Below, in pieces: positions 7,432-16,601 of a stretch of 54,443 nt of DNA. The position numbers and the translations under genes are program-made. The notes beneath the pieces were generated by a model. It was given only the letters and a program-made list of their open reading frames with translations. It did no database searches and was not told where the DNA came from. Origin of the DNA: Clostridium sp. CAG:413 (GTDB lineage Bacteria; Bacillota; Clostridia; Oscillospirales; Acutalibacteraceae); contig FR888233.1 in NCBI GenBank assembly GCA_000431775.1, forward strand, positions 59,621 through 114,063, read 5' to 3'. The number at the start of each line of letters is the position of its first letter. Within the stretch, counting starts at the first letter, position 1.

Positions 7432-10400
7432 ATGCTGAAACTCAAAAATATCGTCAAGGAGTACCCGACAGGCGACAGCAAGGTCGTCGCCCTCAGGGGT
7501 GTGAGCATCGAGTTCCGCAAGAGCGAATTCGTCTCGATCCTCGGCCACTCCGGCTGCGGCAAGACGACGTTGCTGAATATCATCGGCGGTCTCGATCAAT
7601 ACACCACCGGCGACCTGATAATCGAGGGCAAGTCGACCAAGGATTTCAAGGACAGCGACTGGGACACCTACCGCAACCATTCGGTCGGCTTCGTTTTTCA
7701 GAATTACAACCTGATACCGCATCAGAGCGTGCTCTCCAACGTGGAGCTGGCGTTGACCCTCTCAGGCGTTTCGAGAGAGGAGCGCAGGGAGCGTGCAAAG
7801 GTCGCCCTTGAGAAGGTCGGTCTCGGCGATCAGATTGGCAAGAAGCCCAATCAGATGTCGGGCGGTCAGATGCAGCGTGTGGCTATCGCCAGAGCGCTGG
7901 TCAACAACCCCGAGATATTGCTTGCCGACGAGCCGACGGGCGCGCTTGACTCCGAGACCAGCGTTCAGATAATGGATCTGCTCAAGGAGATATCCAAAGA
8001 CAGGCTCGTTATAATGGTCACCCATAACCCCGAGCTTGCCGAGAGGTATTCGACAAGGATAATCCGCCTTGTGGACGGCAAGATAGTCTCCGACTCCGAC
8101 CCCTACGACAGCGGCGAGGAGCAAAAGGCAAAGGAAAAGGGCAAAAAGAAGCCCTCGATGTCGTTCTTCACGGCGCTCTCGCTCTCGATGAATAACCTGC
8201 TCACCAAGAAGGTGCGCACCTTCCTCACCTCGTTTGCGGGCAGCATCGGTATAATCGGCATTGCGCTTATCCTCTCGCTCTCCAACGGCTTCCAGGCGTA
8301 TATCGACGCCATCCAGCAGGAGACACTGACCTCATACCCGATATCGGTAGACAGCGCCACCATGGATATGACCTCCATGGCAAACAGCATGACGGGCATC
8401 ACCCCCGGCGAGGTGGATCACGGGCTGGACAAAGTATATTCCAACACCATGGCGGCCGATATGATGGAATCCTTCACCTCCGAGATATGGTCAAACGACC
8501 TCGTCAAGTTCAAAGAATTCCTTGACAATAACGACGAGATAGGTCAATATGTCAGCAGCATTCAATATTCCTACGGCGGCACGATGAATATTTATTCCGC
8601 CGATACATCCGACGGCGCCAATCAGGTCTACCCCAGCCCCCTTATCTCGATGATGGAGTCAATGATGGGCAGCATGAATTTCGGCGGCTTGTCCATAGAT
8701 TCCTCGACTATGTCATCATATGAGAAATACTACAATTCATGGCAGGAGCTTATCAATAACAAAGAGCTGCTCACCACGCAGTATGACGTTGTTGAGGGCG
8801 CTTTCCCCGAGAAATACAACGAAGTCGTGCTTATCGTCGATAAGAATAATGAGATCAGCGACCTTGCGATACAGGGCCTCGGCATCATGTCCTCCAAGGA
8901 AATGATGAATACCTATATGTCGATGATGAGCGGCGGCGAATACACAGGCGAGCGCCACGAGATAGAGTATTCGGATATAATCGGCAAGACCTTCAAGATA
9001 GTCCTTGAGCCGAATTTCTACAGCTATAATTCCGAGACCGGCGCATATGACGATATGCACGGCGATGAGGAATACACCAAGAAGCTCGTCGACGACGGCG
9101 AGGAGATCAAGATAGTCGGTATCATCAGGCCGAAGGACGACTCCCTCATGGTCACAACTATCGGCGCTATCGGCTACACCTCGGCTCTCACCGAGCATAT
9201 CGTGAGCGCCACCAATGAATGCGAGATAGTCAAGAAGCAGAAGGCTGACCCCACCGTCGATGTCTTTACGGGCATACCGTTCAAGACCGAGGAGACCTCC
9301 ACGACCGAGACTCCCGCGGCGACGGAGACTGCGGCTTTCACGCCGCCCACCGTCACGAGCCTTGCTTTCACGGGCGAAGCGCCCAAGACCTCGTTCACCG
9401 CAAACAGCTTTGACTTCAGCAAGATGGAGCCCGTCACAGAGGAGGAGATATACGCTGCTATCGATAAGAATTACAGCGGCGAGGAGGCAAAGAAATATAA
9501 GCGCACCGTTGAGCTGATGCTCAAATCCACCCTCACCCTCGACGAGCGCAGGGAGCTTATCGGCTACCTTGACGAGATGCTTGAGGGGCAGGAGATAGAG
9601 GGCATGGGCAAGGTCACGGGTCAGCAGGCCTACAGTTTTCTCCAGATGATGGATAAGGAGACCAAGCTCAAGATGCTCAACGCAATAATGAACGGCCAGA
9701 TGGGTAATGTTACGCCGCCGTCGGGCGACGGTTCCAACACCACAAAGCCCTCGACCGATAAACCCTCGCAGCAGCCCTCGAATCCGTCTCAGCCGACCGT
9801 CGAGCCCGAGCCTGAGCCGGAACCCGAGCCTGAGCCGCTTGCCAAGAGCTATGAAGAGGCTCTCGAGCTTCTCGGCGCGGGCGACCTCTCGACCCCGACC
9901 TCGATCAATATTTATCCGCTCGATTTTGAGTCCAAGGATAAGATATCCGAGATAATCGACAAATATAACGAGGATATGAAAGCAAACGGCAATGAGAAAT
10001 CCGCCATAAAGTATACCGACTATATCGGTCTGCTGCTTTCATCCGTCACAAAGATAGTCAACATCATCTCCTATGTCCTTATTTCGTTCGTCGCTATCTC
10101 GCTTGTCGTTTCATCAATAATGATAGGCATCATCACCTATATCTCCGTGCTCGAGAGGACGAAAGAGATAGGTATCCTCAGAGCGATCGGCGCGTCAAAG
10201 AGAGATATTTCGAGAGTGTTCAATGCGGAGACTCTGATAGTCGGCTTTGTCTCGGGTGCGCTCGGCATCGGCATCACGGTGCTGCTGAATATCCCGATAA
10301 ATATGATAATCGAGCATCTTACCGGCATTGCCCATGTCTCGCAGCTCCCGTTCAACGGTGCAATAATACTTGTGGCGATCAGCATGGCGCTGACCCTTAT

Positions 10401-10467
10401 CGCAGGTCTCATCCCCTCAAAGATAGCCTCGCGCAAGGATCCCGTCGTAGCCCTCAGAACCGAATAA
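7432..10467 (+). CDS. MacB-like ABC exporter, ATPase fused to FtsX-type permease
   Basis: 1011 residues from the ATG at 7432, preceded by GAGGTAG. The N-terminal ATPase has Walker A GHSGCGKT (38-45), signature SGGQMQRVAIARA (from 143), Walker B ILLADEP (162-168) and the D-loop. A first membrane segment at about 268-290 is followed by a very long extracellular region of roughly 560 residues with a Thr/Pro-rich stretch and a Pro-Glu repeat (PEPEPEPEPEP). Three C-terminal membrane segments form an FtsX domain containing the conserved ERTKEIGILRAIGASKRDI. Proteins of this type export peptides or drugs or act as mechanotransducers. TetR upstream and PadR downstream suggest a regulated efflux or stress system; the substrate is unknown. 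Confidence 0.92.
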   Translation: MLKLKNIVKEYPTGDSKVVALRGVSIEFRKSEFVSILGHSGCGKTTLLNIIGGLDQYTTGDLIIEGKSTKDFKDSDWDTYRNHSVGFVFQNYNLIPHQSVLSNVELALTLSGVSREERRERAKVALEKVGLGDQIGKKPNQMSGGQMQRVAIARALVNNPEILLADEPTGALDSETSVQIMDLLKEISKDRLVIMVTHNPELAERYSTRIIRLVDGKIVSDSDPYDSGEEQKAKEKGKKKPSMSFFTALSLSMNNLLTKKVRTFLTSFAGSIGIIGIALILSLSNGFQAYIDAIQQETLTSYPISVDSATMDMTSMANSMTGITPGEVDHGLDKVYSNTMAADMMESFTSEIWSNDLVKFKEFLDNNDEIGQYVSSIQYSYGGTMNIYSADTSDGANQVYPSPLISMMESMMGSMNFGGLSIDSSTMSSYEKYYNSWQELINNKELLTTQYDVVEGAFPEKYNEVVLIVDKNNEISDLAIQGLGIMSSKEMMNTYMSMMSGGEYTGERHEIEYSDIIGKTFKIVLEPNFYSYNSETGAYDDMHGDEEYTKKLVDDGEEIKIVGIIRPKDDSLMVTTIGAIGYTSALTEHIVSATNECEIVKKQKADPTVDVFTGIPFKTEETSTTETPAATETAAFTPPTVTSLAFTGEAPKTSFTANSFDFSKMEPVTEEEIYAAIDKNYSGEEAKKYKRTVELMLKSTLTLDERRELIGYLDEMLEGQEIEGMGKVTGQQAYSFLQMMDKETKLKMLNAIMNGQMGNVTPPSGDGSNTTKPSTDKPSQQPSNPSQPTVEPEPEPEPEPEPLAKSYEEALELLGAGDLSTPTSINIYPLDFESKDKISEIIDKYNEDMKANGNEKSAIKYTDYIGLLLSSVTKIVNIISYVLISFVAISLVVSSIMIGIITYISVLERTKEIGILRAIGASKRDISRVFNAETLIVGFVSGALGIGITVLLNIPINMIIEHLTGIAHVSQLPFNGAIILVAISMALTLIAGLIPSKIASRKDPVVALRTE

Positions 10468-10472
10468 AAGCG

Positions 10473-10509
10473 ATCCCCGGCGCAATGTGTTCGGCACTGC
10501 GTCGGGGAT
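10473..10509 (+). terminator. Terminator-like hairpin after the ABC exporter
   Basis: Stem ATCCCCGGCGCA / TGCGTCGGGGAT (one mismatch) directly after the stop, but followed by an A/T-mixed stretch rather than a pure T run. Confidence 0.55.
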
Positions 10510-10541
10510 ATTTATATATAATGTATAGAAAGTGCAAAAAA

Positions 10542-10567
10542 TCCGCCCCGTCTTGCGGCGGAGCGGA
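10542..10567 (-). terminator. Intrinsic terminator of the PadR gene
   Basis: On the minus strand TCCGCTCCG pairs with CGGGGCGGA (one G-T pair), followed by TTTTT. It lies 16 bases after the stop. Confidence 0.75.
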
Positions 10568-10582
10568 CTTTGACTCTTTTGA

Positions 10583-10924
10583 TTATGCGCGGTCAAGTAT
10601 TCTGTTGATGCCGGCAACTACTACGTCAAATTCCTTGACGAGCTGCTCGAAGTAAACCTTACCTGATTCCTCGAGGTGATAGTAACGGCGCTTACGCTTC
10701 TTGCCTACAAGCATCTCATACTCGCTGAGATAGCCTGCTGCGACCATGCGGAAAAGGATGGAGTACAGGGTACCCTCAAGCATGGTGTAGGTGCCAAGGC
10801 TCTTTGCAGCGAAAAGCTGGGTAAGCTGGTAGCCGTACAGATCCTCGTCACGAAGGAGATAGAGGATGAGCATTTCGGCGGTGCCTCTCTTGAAATTGTC
10901 CTGACTTTGGCTCACGGTGATCAC
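10583..10924 (-). CDS. PadR family transcriptional regulator
   Basis: 113 residues from GTG at 10924; an alternative GTG at 10915 is equally possible because the ribosome site (AAGAGAGAG) is weak and overlaps. The winged-helix PadR domain is clear: RGTAEMLILYLL, DLYGYQLTQLF, MLEGTLYSILFRM, GAGYLSEYE-like and KRRYYHL motifs. PadR proteins repress transporter or detoxification genes and are released by small molecules. It converges on the MacB-like exporter gene. Its own promoter at 10990-11018 is good, and the leader contains an inverted repeat (GCACTT / AAGTGC) that could be an autoregulatory site. Confidence 0.9.
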   Translation of the reverse strand: MITVSQSQDNFKRGTAEMLILYLLRDEDLYGYQLTQLFAAKSLGTYTMLEGTLYSILFRMVAAGYLSEYEMLVGKKRKRRYYHLEESGKVYFEQLVKEFDVVVAGINRILDRA

Positions 10925-10989
10925 TCTCTCTTTTTAAAATTTTTATAATGCACTTAGCTGCCAAAAGCAAAAGTGCGGTCTGTATATAT

Positions 10990-11018
10990 ATAATACCACA
11001 GAGATTGGTAGAAAGCAA
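10990..11018 (-). promoter_or_regulatory. Promoter of the PadR gene
   Basis: On the minus strand TTGCTT, 17-bp spacer, TATTAT, about 65 bases before the start. Confidence 0.6.
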
Positions 11019-11215
11019 ATACTATTTTTGAAAATATTCGTATTTTCATAATTTTTGTTTAATATATCCTAAAATCAACAGACAACTCATTGATGATTTG
11101 TGATTGTTGCATATAAAATATCGTAATTTCGATAGTTTTTACCCCGACTTATTCGTTCTATCAATACTTTTGTTTGAGTGTTGCCGCCCCATACGGCGCA
11201 GAATGCATACAAAAA

Positions 11216-11238
11216 GGCAGCGGTTGCGAGCCGCTGCC
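11216..11238 (-). terminator. Intrinsic terminator of the beta-propeller-like gene
   Basis: Perfect 8-bp stem GGCAGCGG / CCGCTGCC with a 7-base loop, T run on the minus strand, 15 bases beyond the stop. Confidence 0.8.
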
Positions 11239-11253
11239 TTTATAAAAATTGCT

Positions 11254-12852
11254 TTATTTTACCGTCAGGGCGTAGCCTGCGGAGTAGCCGGAGAATTTAT
11301 CGGAGGAGGCGCTTGCCGCGTCGGAGAAGCTGCCGTTTGAGGAGGCGGTCTGACCGAATACCCTAACGATGCCGCCGCTTATCGCAACGCAATTCGCCAT
11401 GTCGTTGTCGGAGCCTGCCTGCGTGGCTATCGCCGCGCGGTTGCCGCCGGGTGTCAGAAAATCCGCAAAGGCGTCGAATTCGCCGAGGTTGCCGACCGTG
11501 TTGAATTCCCTGTCGCCCGATTTGGTGTAGCCCGTGACGACAAAGCCGCCCTCGGTGCGCCTGATATCGGTTATCTGATCCTCATAATAGCCTGAAACAG
11601 CCCTCATCCATTGCTCTTTGCCGCTGCCGTCGATGCGGATAACGAGCGCATCCGTCTTGCCGCCGCAGTGGTGAACTCCTGTGAGAGTGCCGTCGGGGGC
11701 AGGGGTACCCCTCAGCTCATATGAGCCGCCGAGCAGGCAGCCGCCCTCGCCGTCCGCCTCGATAACGCCGAATTTATCAATGCCGCTCGTTGCGACGCAG
11801 TAGCCCCAGAGAAGCTTGCCGTCGGGGCTGAATTTATAGGCTATACTGTCGTTGTAGCCGCCGATGAGACTGTCAAAGCGGGCAAAATCGCCGTCGGTCG
11901 AGGAGGTCATGCATGCAGCGAAAATATTGCCGTCACCGTCGCAGCTGATGCCGCCCATCGACGAGCCTTTGCTGCCGCAGAAGAACTCTTTCCATTTGAC
12001 ATTGCCGTTGCCGTCAAGGCTGAAAATGAAGCCGCTCGTGCGCTTGCTTATGACGGAGGAATTCTCCGCAGGCTCGGCACGGTTGCCCGTGAAATCGCCG
12101 TCAAGTGAGGTGGTGTTGCCGCTGACGGCGAAGCCGTCGGGCGAAGCAGAAACGCCGTTAAACAGGCTGTGACCGCTGCCGGAGTAGCGCTTGACCCACT
12201 CGATATTGCCGCTCGCCGTATACTTTATCGCCAAGGCGGCGGTGGTGGCACTTGTATCGTATGAATTGGAGCGATATGCGTAGCCGACGGCTAAGATACC
12301 GCCGTCCGCGAGCGTGGCAATGTCGCTGAGCACTACCGTTTCGCCCTGCTGCGTATACTGCTGCTTCCAGATGGCAGCGCCGTTTTTATTGAGCTTAGCG
12401 ACGAAGGAATATGTTGAATTCAATGCGCCTTTTGACACGTCGGCAAACCAGCCGTCGGTCGAGGTGGAGGTGCCGCAGATGACGAATCCGCCGTCCGCTG
12501 AAGCGGCCGCGCCCCTGATGATGTCCGCACCGCTGCCCTCGATGAGCGTCACGGGCAGCTTCTCGATCTCCCTTATCAGCACACCGCCCTCGGTGGTAGT
12601 CTCTTTCGAGGTCGTCGGCTCGGTGACGGGGTCGGTTATCGGCTCCGTGACAGGCTCTGTGGTCGGCTGAGTTGTGGGCCTGGTTGTCGGCGCTGTAGTC
12701 GGCACGGTCGCGGGCTGAGTCACCGCCGTGGTAGTGGTTGTTTCGTCCGGCTTTGAGGGGATCAAGCCCTTTATCAGGTTGCCGAGCAGCATGAGCATCA
12801 TAGTGATGATAAGTACGATTATCGTTATGGTCCTTACGAATGAACCGAGCAT
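11254..12852 (-). CDS. Membrane-anchored extracellular beta-propeller-like repeat protein
   Basis: 532 residues with a GGAGG site before the ATG. One N-terminal membrane segment (about residues 8-28) anchors the protein. A Thr/Pro spacer (PTTxPTT repeats, about 37-85) follows, as in wall-spanning proteins. The rest is built of repeats of about 55-70 residues, each with a variant of ADGGFVICGTSTSTDGDF followed by an AxKLNxNGxxxWKxxY-type strand. This pattern matches seven-bladed (SBBP/PQQ-like) propeller repeats found in Clostridia. No catalytic residue is evident; a binding or scaffolding role outside the cell is likely. It is a single-gene transcript with its own promoter and terminator, divergent from the larA operon. 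Confidence 0.8.
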   Translation of the reverse strand: MLGSFVRTITIIVLIITMMLMLLGNLIKGLIPSKPDETTTTTAVTQPATVPTTAPTTRPTTQPTTEPVTEPITDPVTEPTTSKETTTEGGVLIREIEKLPVTLIEGSGADIIRGAAASADGGFVICGTSTSTDGWFADVSKGALNSTYSFVAKLNKNGAAIWKQQYTQQGETVVLSDIATLADGGILAVGYAYRSNSYDTSATTAALAIKYTASGNIEWVKRYSGSGHSLFNGVSASPDGFAVSGNTTSLDGDFTGNRAEPAENSSVISKRTSGFIFSLDGNGNVKWKEFFCGSKGSSMGGISCDGDGNIFAACMTSSTDGDFARFDSLIGGYNDSIAYKFSPDGKLLWGYCVATSGIDKFGVIEADGEGGCLLGGSYELRGTPAPDGTLTGVHHCGGKTDALVIRIDGSGKEQWMRAVSGYYEDQITDIRRTEGGFVVTGYTKSGDREFNTVGNLGEFDAFADFLTPGGNRAAIATQAGSDNDMANCVAISGGIVRVFGQTASSNGSFSDAASASSDKFSGYSAGYALTVK

Positions 12853-12886
12853 GGTATCGCCTCCCGTTTTATATAAATCCGATTAT

Positions 12887-12915
12887 ATTTTACCATACCG
12901 GCGGCAAAATTTCAA
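12887..12915 (-). promoter_or_regulatory. Promoter of the beta-propeller-like gene
   Basis: On the minus strand TTGAAA, 17-bp spacer, TAAAAT. Confidence 0.7.
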
Positions 12916-12964
12916 CCGTCTGATTTTTCCGTGACTTTTTGCGGCATTTGTTGCCTCTTGCCGC

Positions 12965-12993
12965 TTGAATTCACCGAAAACTTGTGGTAAAAT
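12965..12993 (+). promoter_or_regulatory. Promoter of the larA-gnd operon
   Basis: TTGAAT, 17-bp spacer, TAAAAT. Transcription would begin near 13000, which supports the translation start at 13031 rather than codons further upstream. Confidence 0.7.
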
Positions 12994-13030
12994 CAGCATA
13001 ATGACAGATTATAAAATGGGGGTGTTTCGG

Positions 13031-14275
13031 ATGATACTCAAAAGCGAGCCGTATATCTCGGACAGCGAGCTTAAAGAAGCTCTGCTCGGGGCGCTTGAGG
13101 GAAGGCAGCTCAACAAGGTGCTGCTCCTGCCGCCCGATTACACAAGGCTCTACTCCGGCGCAGGCAAGATAACGGCTGTTTATTACGAGGCGCTCAAGGA
13201 TATCTGCGAGGTCGATATCATGCCCGCCCTCGGCACGCATGAGCCGATGACGCGGGAGGAATTCACCGCCTTTTTCGGCAGCGGAGTGCCCTTTGAGCGC
13301 ATGATAGTGCACAATTGGCGCACAGATGTTGTCAAGCTCGGCGAGGTGCCCGCGGATTTCGTCAGCGAGGTCTCCGACGGGCTGGTGAATACCAAGATCG
13401 ACGTTGAGGTCAACCGCCGCATAGTCGATCCGAGCTACGACCTCATCATTTCTATAGGTCAGGTCGTGCCGCACGAGGTGGTCGGCATGGCGAATTACTC
13501 CAAAAATATCTTTGTCGGCTGCGGCGGCAGCAATATGATAAATTCATCGCATATGCTCGGCGCTTTCTATGGCATGGAGCGCATCATGGGCAAGGATCAT
13601 TCGCCCGTGCGTAAGGTGTTCGACTATGCCCAGGAGCATTTTCTTACCGACGTGCCGCTGCTGTATGTGCTGACCGTCACGACCAACAAGGGCGACGACA
13701 CACTCATTCACGGGCTGTTTATCGGCGAGCACAGGGACGTCTTTGAGCAGGCGGTGAAGCTGAGTCAGGATATCAACCTGACCTATGTGGACGAGCCTTT
13801 CAAAAAAGTCGTCGTTTATCTCGACGAGCGTGAATTTAAGAGCACCTGGCTCGGCAACAAGGCCGTGTACCGCACCAGGATGGCAATTGCCGACGGCGGC
13901 GAGCTGATAATCCTTGCCCCCGGGGTAAGGAAATTCGGCGAGGACGACGAAAACGACCGCCTTATCCGCAAATACGGCTATGTCGGGCGTGAAAATGTGC
14001 TGCGCCTTGTGGATGAGAATGAGGATCTGCGGGCCAATCTCTCCGTTGCTGCCCATCTTATCCACGGCTCGTCGGACGGACGGTTTAGCATCACCTACTG
14101 CACCGAGAAGCTGACCGCCGATGAGGTCAAGGGCGTTTCGTTCGGCTATATGCCTTATTCAGAGGCGATCAAAAAGTATGACCCCGCCGCCCTTAAAGAC
14201 GGATACAACACCGTCGACGGCGAAAAAATATTCTATATAAGCAACCCCGCTTTGGGCTTGTGGACTACTAAATGA
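13031..14275 (+). CDS. larA: LarA family nickel-dependent 2-hydroxyacid racemase/epimerase (DUF2088)
   Basis: 414 residues from the ATG at 13031, preceded by GGGGGTG. The protein carries the LarA fold signature: LPPDYTRLYSG near the start, GTHEPMTREE (His70), and PHEVVGMANYSKNIF with His148 and Lys158. The 10-residue His-Lys spacing equals that of His174 and Lys184 in lactate racemase, where the Lys carries the nickel-pincer nucleotide. In the wider family substrates include lactate, malate and sugar acids. Here the next genes are a PHP phosphoesterase, 6-phosphogluconate dehydrogenase and a PfkB sugar kinase, so a sugar-acid (aldonate) substrate fits better than lactate; this is inference. 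The cofactor genes larB, larC and larE are not in the window. Confidence 0.87.
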   Translation: MILKSEPYISDSELKEALLGALEGRQLNKVLLLPPDYTRLYSGAGKITAVYYEALKDICEVDIMPALGTHEPMTREEFTAFFGSGVPFERMIVHNWRTDVVKLGEVPADFVSEVSDGLVNTKIDVEVNRRIVDPSYDLIISIGQVVPHEVVGMANYSKNIFVGCGGSNMINSSHMLGAFYGMERIMGKDHSPVRKVFDYAQEHFLTDVPLLYVLTVTTNKGDDTLIHGLFIGEHRDVFEQAVKLSQDINLTYVDEPFKKVVVYLDEREFKSTWLGNKAVYRTRMAIADGGELIILAPGVRKFGEDDENDRLIRKYGYVGRENVLRLVDENEDLRANLSVAAHLIHGSSDGRFSITYCTEKLTADEVKGVSFGYMPYSEAIKKYDPAALKDGYNTVDGEKIFYISNPALGLWTTK

Positions 14276-14288
14276 AGAAGTGAAAGAT

Positions 14289-15140
14289 ATGGAAAAGTAT
14301 ATTGACCTGCACACGCACTCGATAAAATCTGACGGCTCAATGACCCCCGCCGAGGTGGTGCGTGAGGCAAAGAAAGCAGGGCTCAGCGCTATAGCCCTCT
14401 CGGATCACGATACGGTGGACGGCGTTAAGGAGGCCATGGAGGAGGGCAAACGCATAGGCGTTGAGGTTGTGCCCGCGATTGAATTCTCCGTGCAGTCCGC
14501 TACCGAGACGCACATTCTCGCATATTATCTCGACATTGATTCCCCGCTGCTCAAGGAGACCCTCGACAAGGTCAACGAGACGAGAAATTTCAGGATGAGC
14601 GAATGCTGCCGCAAGCTCAACGAGCTGGGCTTCGACGTCACGATGGAGGAGGCTCTTGCTCTTGCGCCGAACGGCATAGTCGGCAGGGCGCATTTCGCAA
14701 GGCTTCTTGTCGACAAGGGCTACACCTCGAGCGTCAAGGAGGGCTTCAAGCTCTATCTTGAAAACGGCAAATACGCCTATTCCGATATTCAGTATCTCTC
14801 GGCGGAGCAGGCGGTGAAGCTCATTAAAGACTGCGGCGGTCTTTCGTTCGTCGCTCACCTGCATCTTATCAAGATGGAGGACGCCACGCTGCGTGATTTC
14901 CTCGCCCACCTCAAGGAGTGCGGGCTGGACGGCGTCGAGGGCTACTACACCGAGTATACCCCCGAGATGCAGGAGAAATATCAGGCAATGGCAAAGGAAC
15001 TGGGACTGATGATATCGGGCGGCACGGATTTCCACGCCGCTATGAAGCCGCATATCAGCATCGGCACGGGTCTCGGCAATCTCAGGATACCCTACAGCGT
15101 CCTTGAAAATATCAAAAAAGCAAAGGAGAGCAGAGCATGA
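14289..15140 (+). CDS. PHP-domain metal-dependent phosphoesterase (TrpH/RNase AM-like)
   Basis: 283 residues from the ATG at 14289; a GTG at 14280 is also in frame. The PHP metal-binding motifs are visible: DLHTHSIKSDG at the start, LSDHDTVDG, a central Glu in VPAIEFSV, FVAHLH and GGTDFHA near the end. Relatives hydrolyse phosphate esters, such as 3',5'-nucleoside bisphosphates, or act as 5' exonucleases on short RNA. It starts 13 bases after larA and overlaps gnd by four bases (ATGA), so it is in the same operon. Whether it acts on a phosphorylated sugar acid here or on nucleotides cannot be told from sequence. Confidence 0.87.
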   Translation: MEKYIDLHTHSIKSDGSMTPAEVVREAKKAGLSAIALSDHDTVDGVKEAMEEGKRIGVEVVPAIEFSVQSATETHILAYYLDIDSPLLKETLDKVNETRNFRMSECCRKLNELGFDVTMEEALALAPNGIVGRAHFARLLVDKGYTSSVKEGFKLYLENGKYAYSDIQYLSAEQAVKLIKDCGGLSFVAHLHLIKMEDATLRDFLAHLKECGLDGVEGYYTEYTPEMQEKYQAMAKELGLMISGGTDFHAAMKPHISIGTGLGNLRIPYSVLENIKKAKESRA

Positions 15141-16588
15141 AAAAGTCAGATATAGGTCTTATCGGCCTTGCCGTAATGGGCGAGAACCTCGTTATGAATA
15201 TGGAGAGCAAGGGCTTCACCGTCTCCGTTTTCAACAGAACTACTCAGAAGGTTACGAATTTCATCAACGGCAGAGCCAAGGGAAAGAATATAGTCGGCAC
15301 TTATTCGCTTGAGGAGCTTGTTGCTTCGCTCGAGAAGCCCCGCAAGGTCATGATGATGATAAAGGCGGGCTCGGCGGTCGACTCCATGATAGACAGCCTC
15401 ATTCCTCTGCTCGACGAGGGCGATATAATCATCGACGGCGGCAACTCCCACTTCCCCGATACCGCAAGACGCACCGCTTATGTCGAGAGCAAGGGTCTGC
15501 TCTATATCGGCACGGGTGTTTCCGGCGGCGAGGAGGGTGCTCTCAAGGGTCCGAGCATGATGCCCGGCGGCTCGCCCGCCGCATGGCCGAGCGTGAAGCC
15601 CATATTCCAGGCGATCTGCGCCAAGGTCGAGGACGGCACTCCCTGTTGCGATTGGGTCGGCGAGAACGGCGCGGGTCACTTTGTCAAAATGGTTCACAAC
15701 GGCATCGAATACGGCGATATGCAGCTCATCTGCGAGGCTTATCAGCTCATGCGCGATCTGCTCGGCATGAGCGCCGACGAGATGCACGAGGTCTTTGCCA
15801 AGTGGAATACCGAGGAGCTTGACAGCTACCTCATCGAGATAACCTCGGATATCCTTGCATATAAGGACACCGACGGCAAGCCCATAGTCGACAAGATACT
15901 CGACACCGCGGGGCAGAAGGGCACAGGCAAATGGACGGGCATCGCAGCCTTGGACGAGGGCATCCCCCTCACCCTTATCGCCGAGGCGGTATTCTCAAGG
16001 TGCTTGAGCGCCATGAAAGAGGAAAGAGTCGGCGCCTCCAAGGTGCTTCACGGCCCGAAGCCCGAATTCAGCGGCGACAGGGAGCAATTCATCAACGATA
16101 TCAAAAACGCGCTCTTTGCGGCTAAGATAGTTTCCTACGCTCAGGGCTACACCCTCATGCGCTCGGCCGCAAAGACATATAATTGGAATCTCAACTACGG
16201 CGGCATCGCCCTTATGTGGAGAGGCGGCTGCATTATCAGGAGCATTTTCCTCGGCAAGATAAAGGAAGCCTTTGACAATGACCCCGCCCTGACCAACCTG
16301 CTGCTCGACCCCTATTTCAAGGGCGTTATGGAGAGCGCGCAGGCTGGCTGGAGGCGAGTTTGCGCCGCCGCAATAACCAACGGCATTCCTCTGCCCGCAA
16401 TGACGGCGGCCCTCAACTACTATGACGGCTACCGCTGCGAGAATCTGCCCGCTAACCTGCTTCAGGCTCAGCGCGACTATTTCGGCGCTCACACCTACGA
16501 GAGAGTCGATCATGCGAGGGGCGAATTCTTCCACACCAACTGGACCGGCGAGGGCGGCGACACCGCCGCAACGCAGTATAACGCTTAA
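15137..16588 (+). CDS. gnd: 6-phosphogluconate dehydrogenase, decarboxylating (long form)
   Basis: 483 residues, the length of the long dimeric class. Motifs: nucleotide fold GLAVMGENLVMNM at the N-terminus, NRTT, the substrate region GTGVSGGEEGALKGPS, catalytic Lys in GAGHFVKMVHNG, IEYGDMQL, and the C-terminal HTNWTGEGG. It oxidises 6-phosphogluconate to ribulose 5-phosphate and CO2, reducing NADP (or NAD). Translationally coupled to the PHP gene by ATGA and followed 13 bases later by a PfkB sugar kinase. An isolated gnd beside a LarA-type epimerase and a sugar-acid kinase suggests use of gluconate-type substrates. Confidence 0.96.
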   Translation: MKKSDIGLIGLAVMGENLVMNMESKGFTVSVFNRTTQKVTNFINGRAKGKNIVGTYSLEELVASLEKPRKVMMMIKAGSAVDSMIDSLIPLLDEGDIIIDGGNSHFPDTARRTAYVESKGLLYIGTGVSGGEEGALKGPSMMPGGSPAAWPSVKPIFQAICAKVEDGTPCCDWVGENGAGHFVKMVHNGIEYGDMQLICEAYQLMRDLLGMSADEMHEVFAKWNTEELDSYLIEITSDILAYKDTDGKPIVDKILDTAGQKGTGKWTGIAALDEGIPLTLIAEAVFSRCLSAMKEERVGASKVLHGPKPEFSGDREQFINDIKNALFAAKIVSYAQGYTLMRSAAKTYNWNLNYGGIALMWRGGCIIRSIFLGKIKEAFDNDPALTNLLLDPYFKGVMESAQAGWRRVCAAAITNGIPLPAMTAALNYYDGYRCENLPANLLQAQRDYFGAHTYERVDHARGEFFHTNWTGEGGDTAATQYNA

Positions 16589-16601
16589 CGAGGTGCTTAA
16601 A

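Larger units (their letters stand above)
10925..11253. other. Intergenic region with padR promoter; otherwise AT-rich and featureless
   Basis: Contains the padR leader (10925-10989) with inverted repeat GCACTT/AAGTGC at about 10950-10976, the padR promoter, and the terminator of the next minus-strand gene at 11216-11238. Between about 11020 and 11210 I see no gene or conserved structure. Confidence 0.6.

Noticed and set aside
16422..16601. Upstream extension of the PfkB kinase frame
   Set aside because: It lies inside gnd in another frame; the family-like protein begins at the ATG at 16602.
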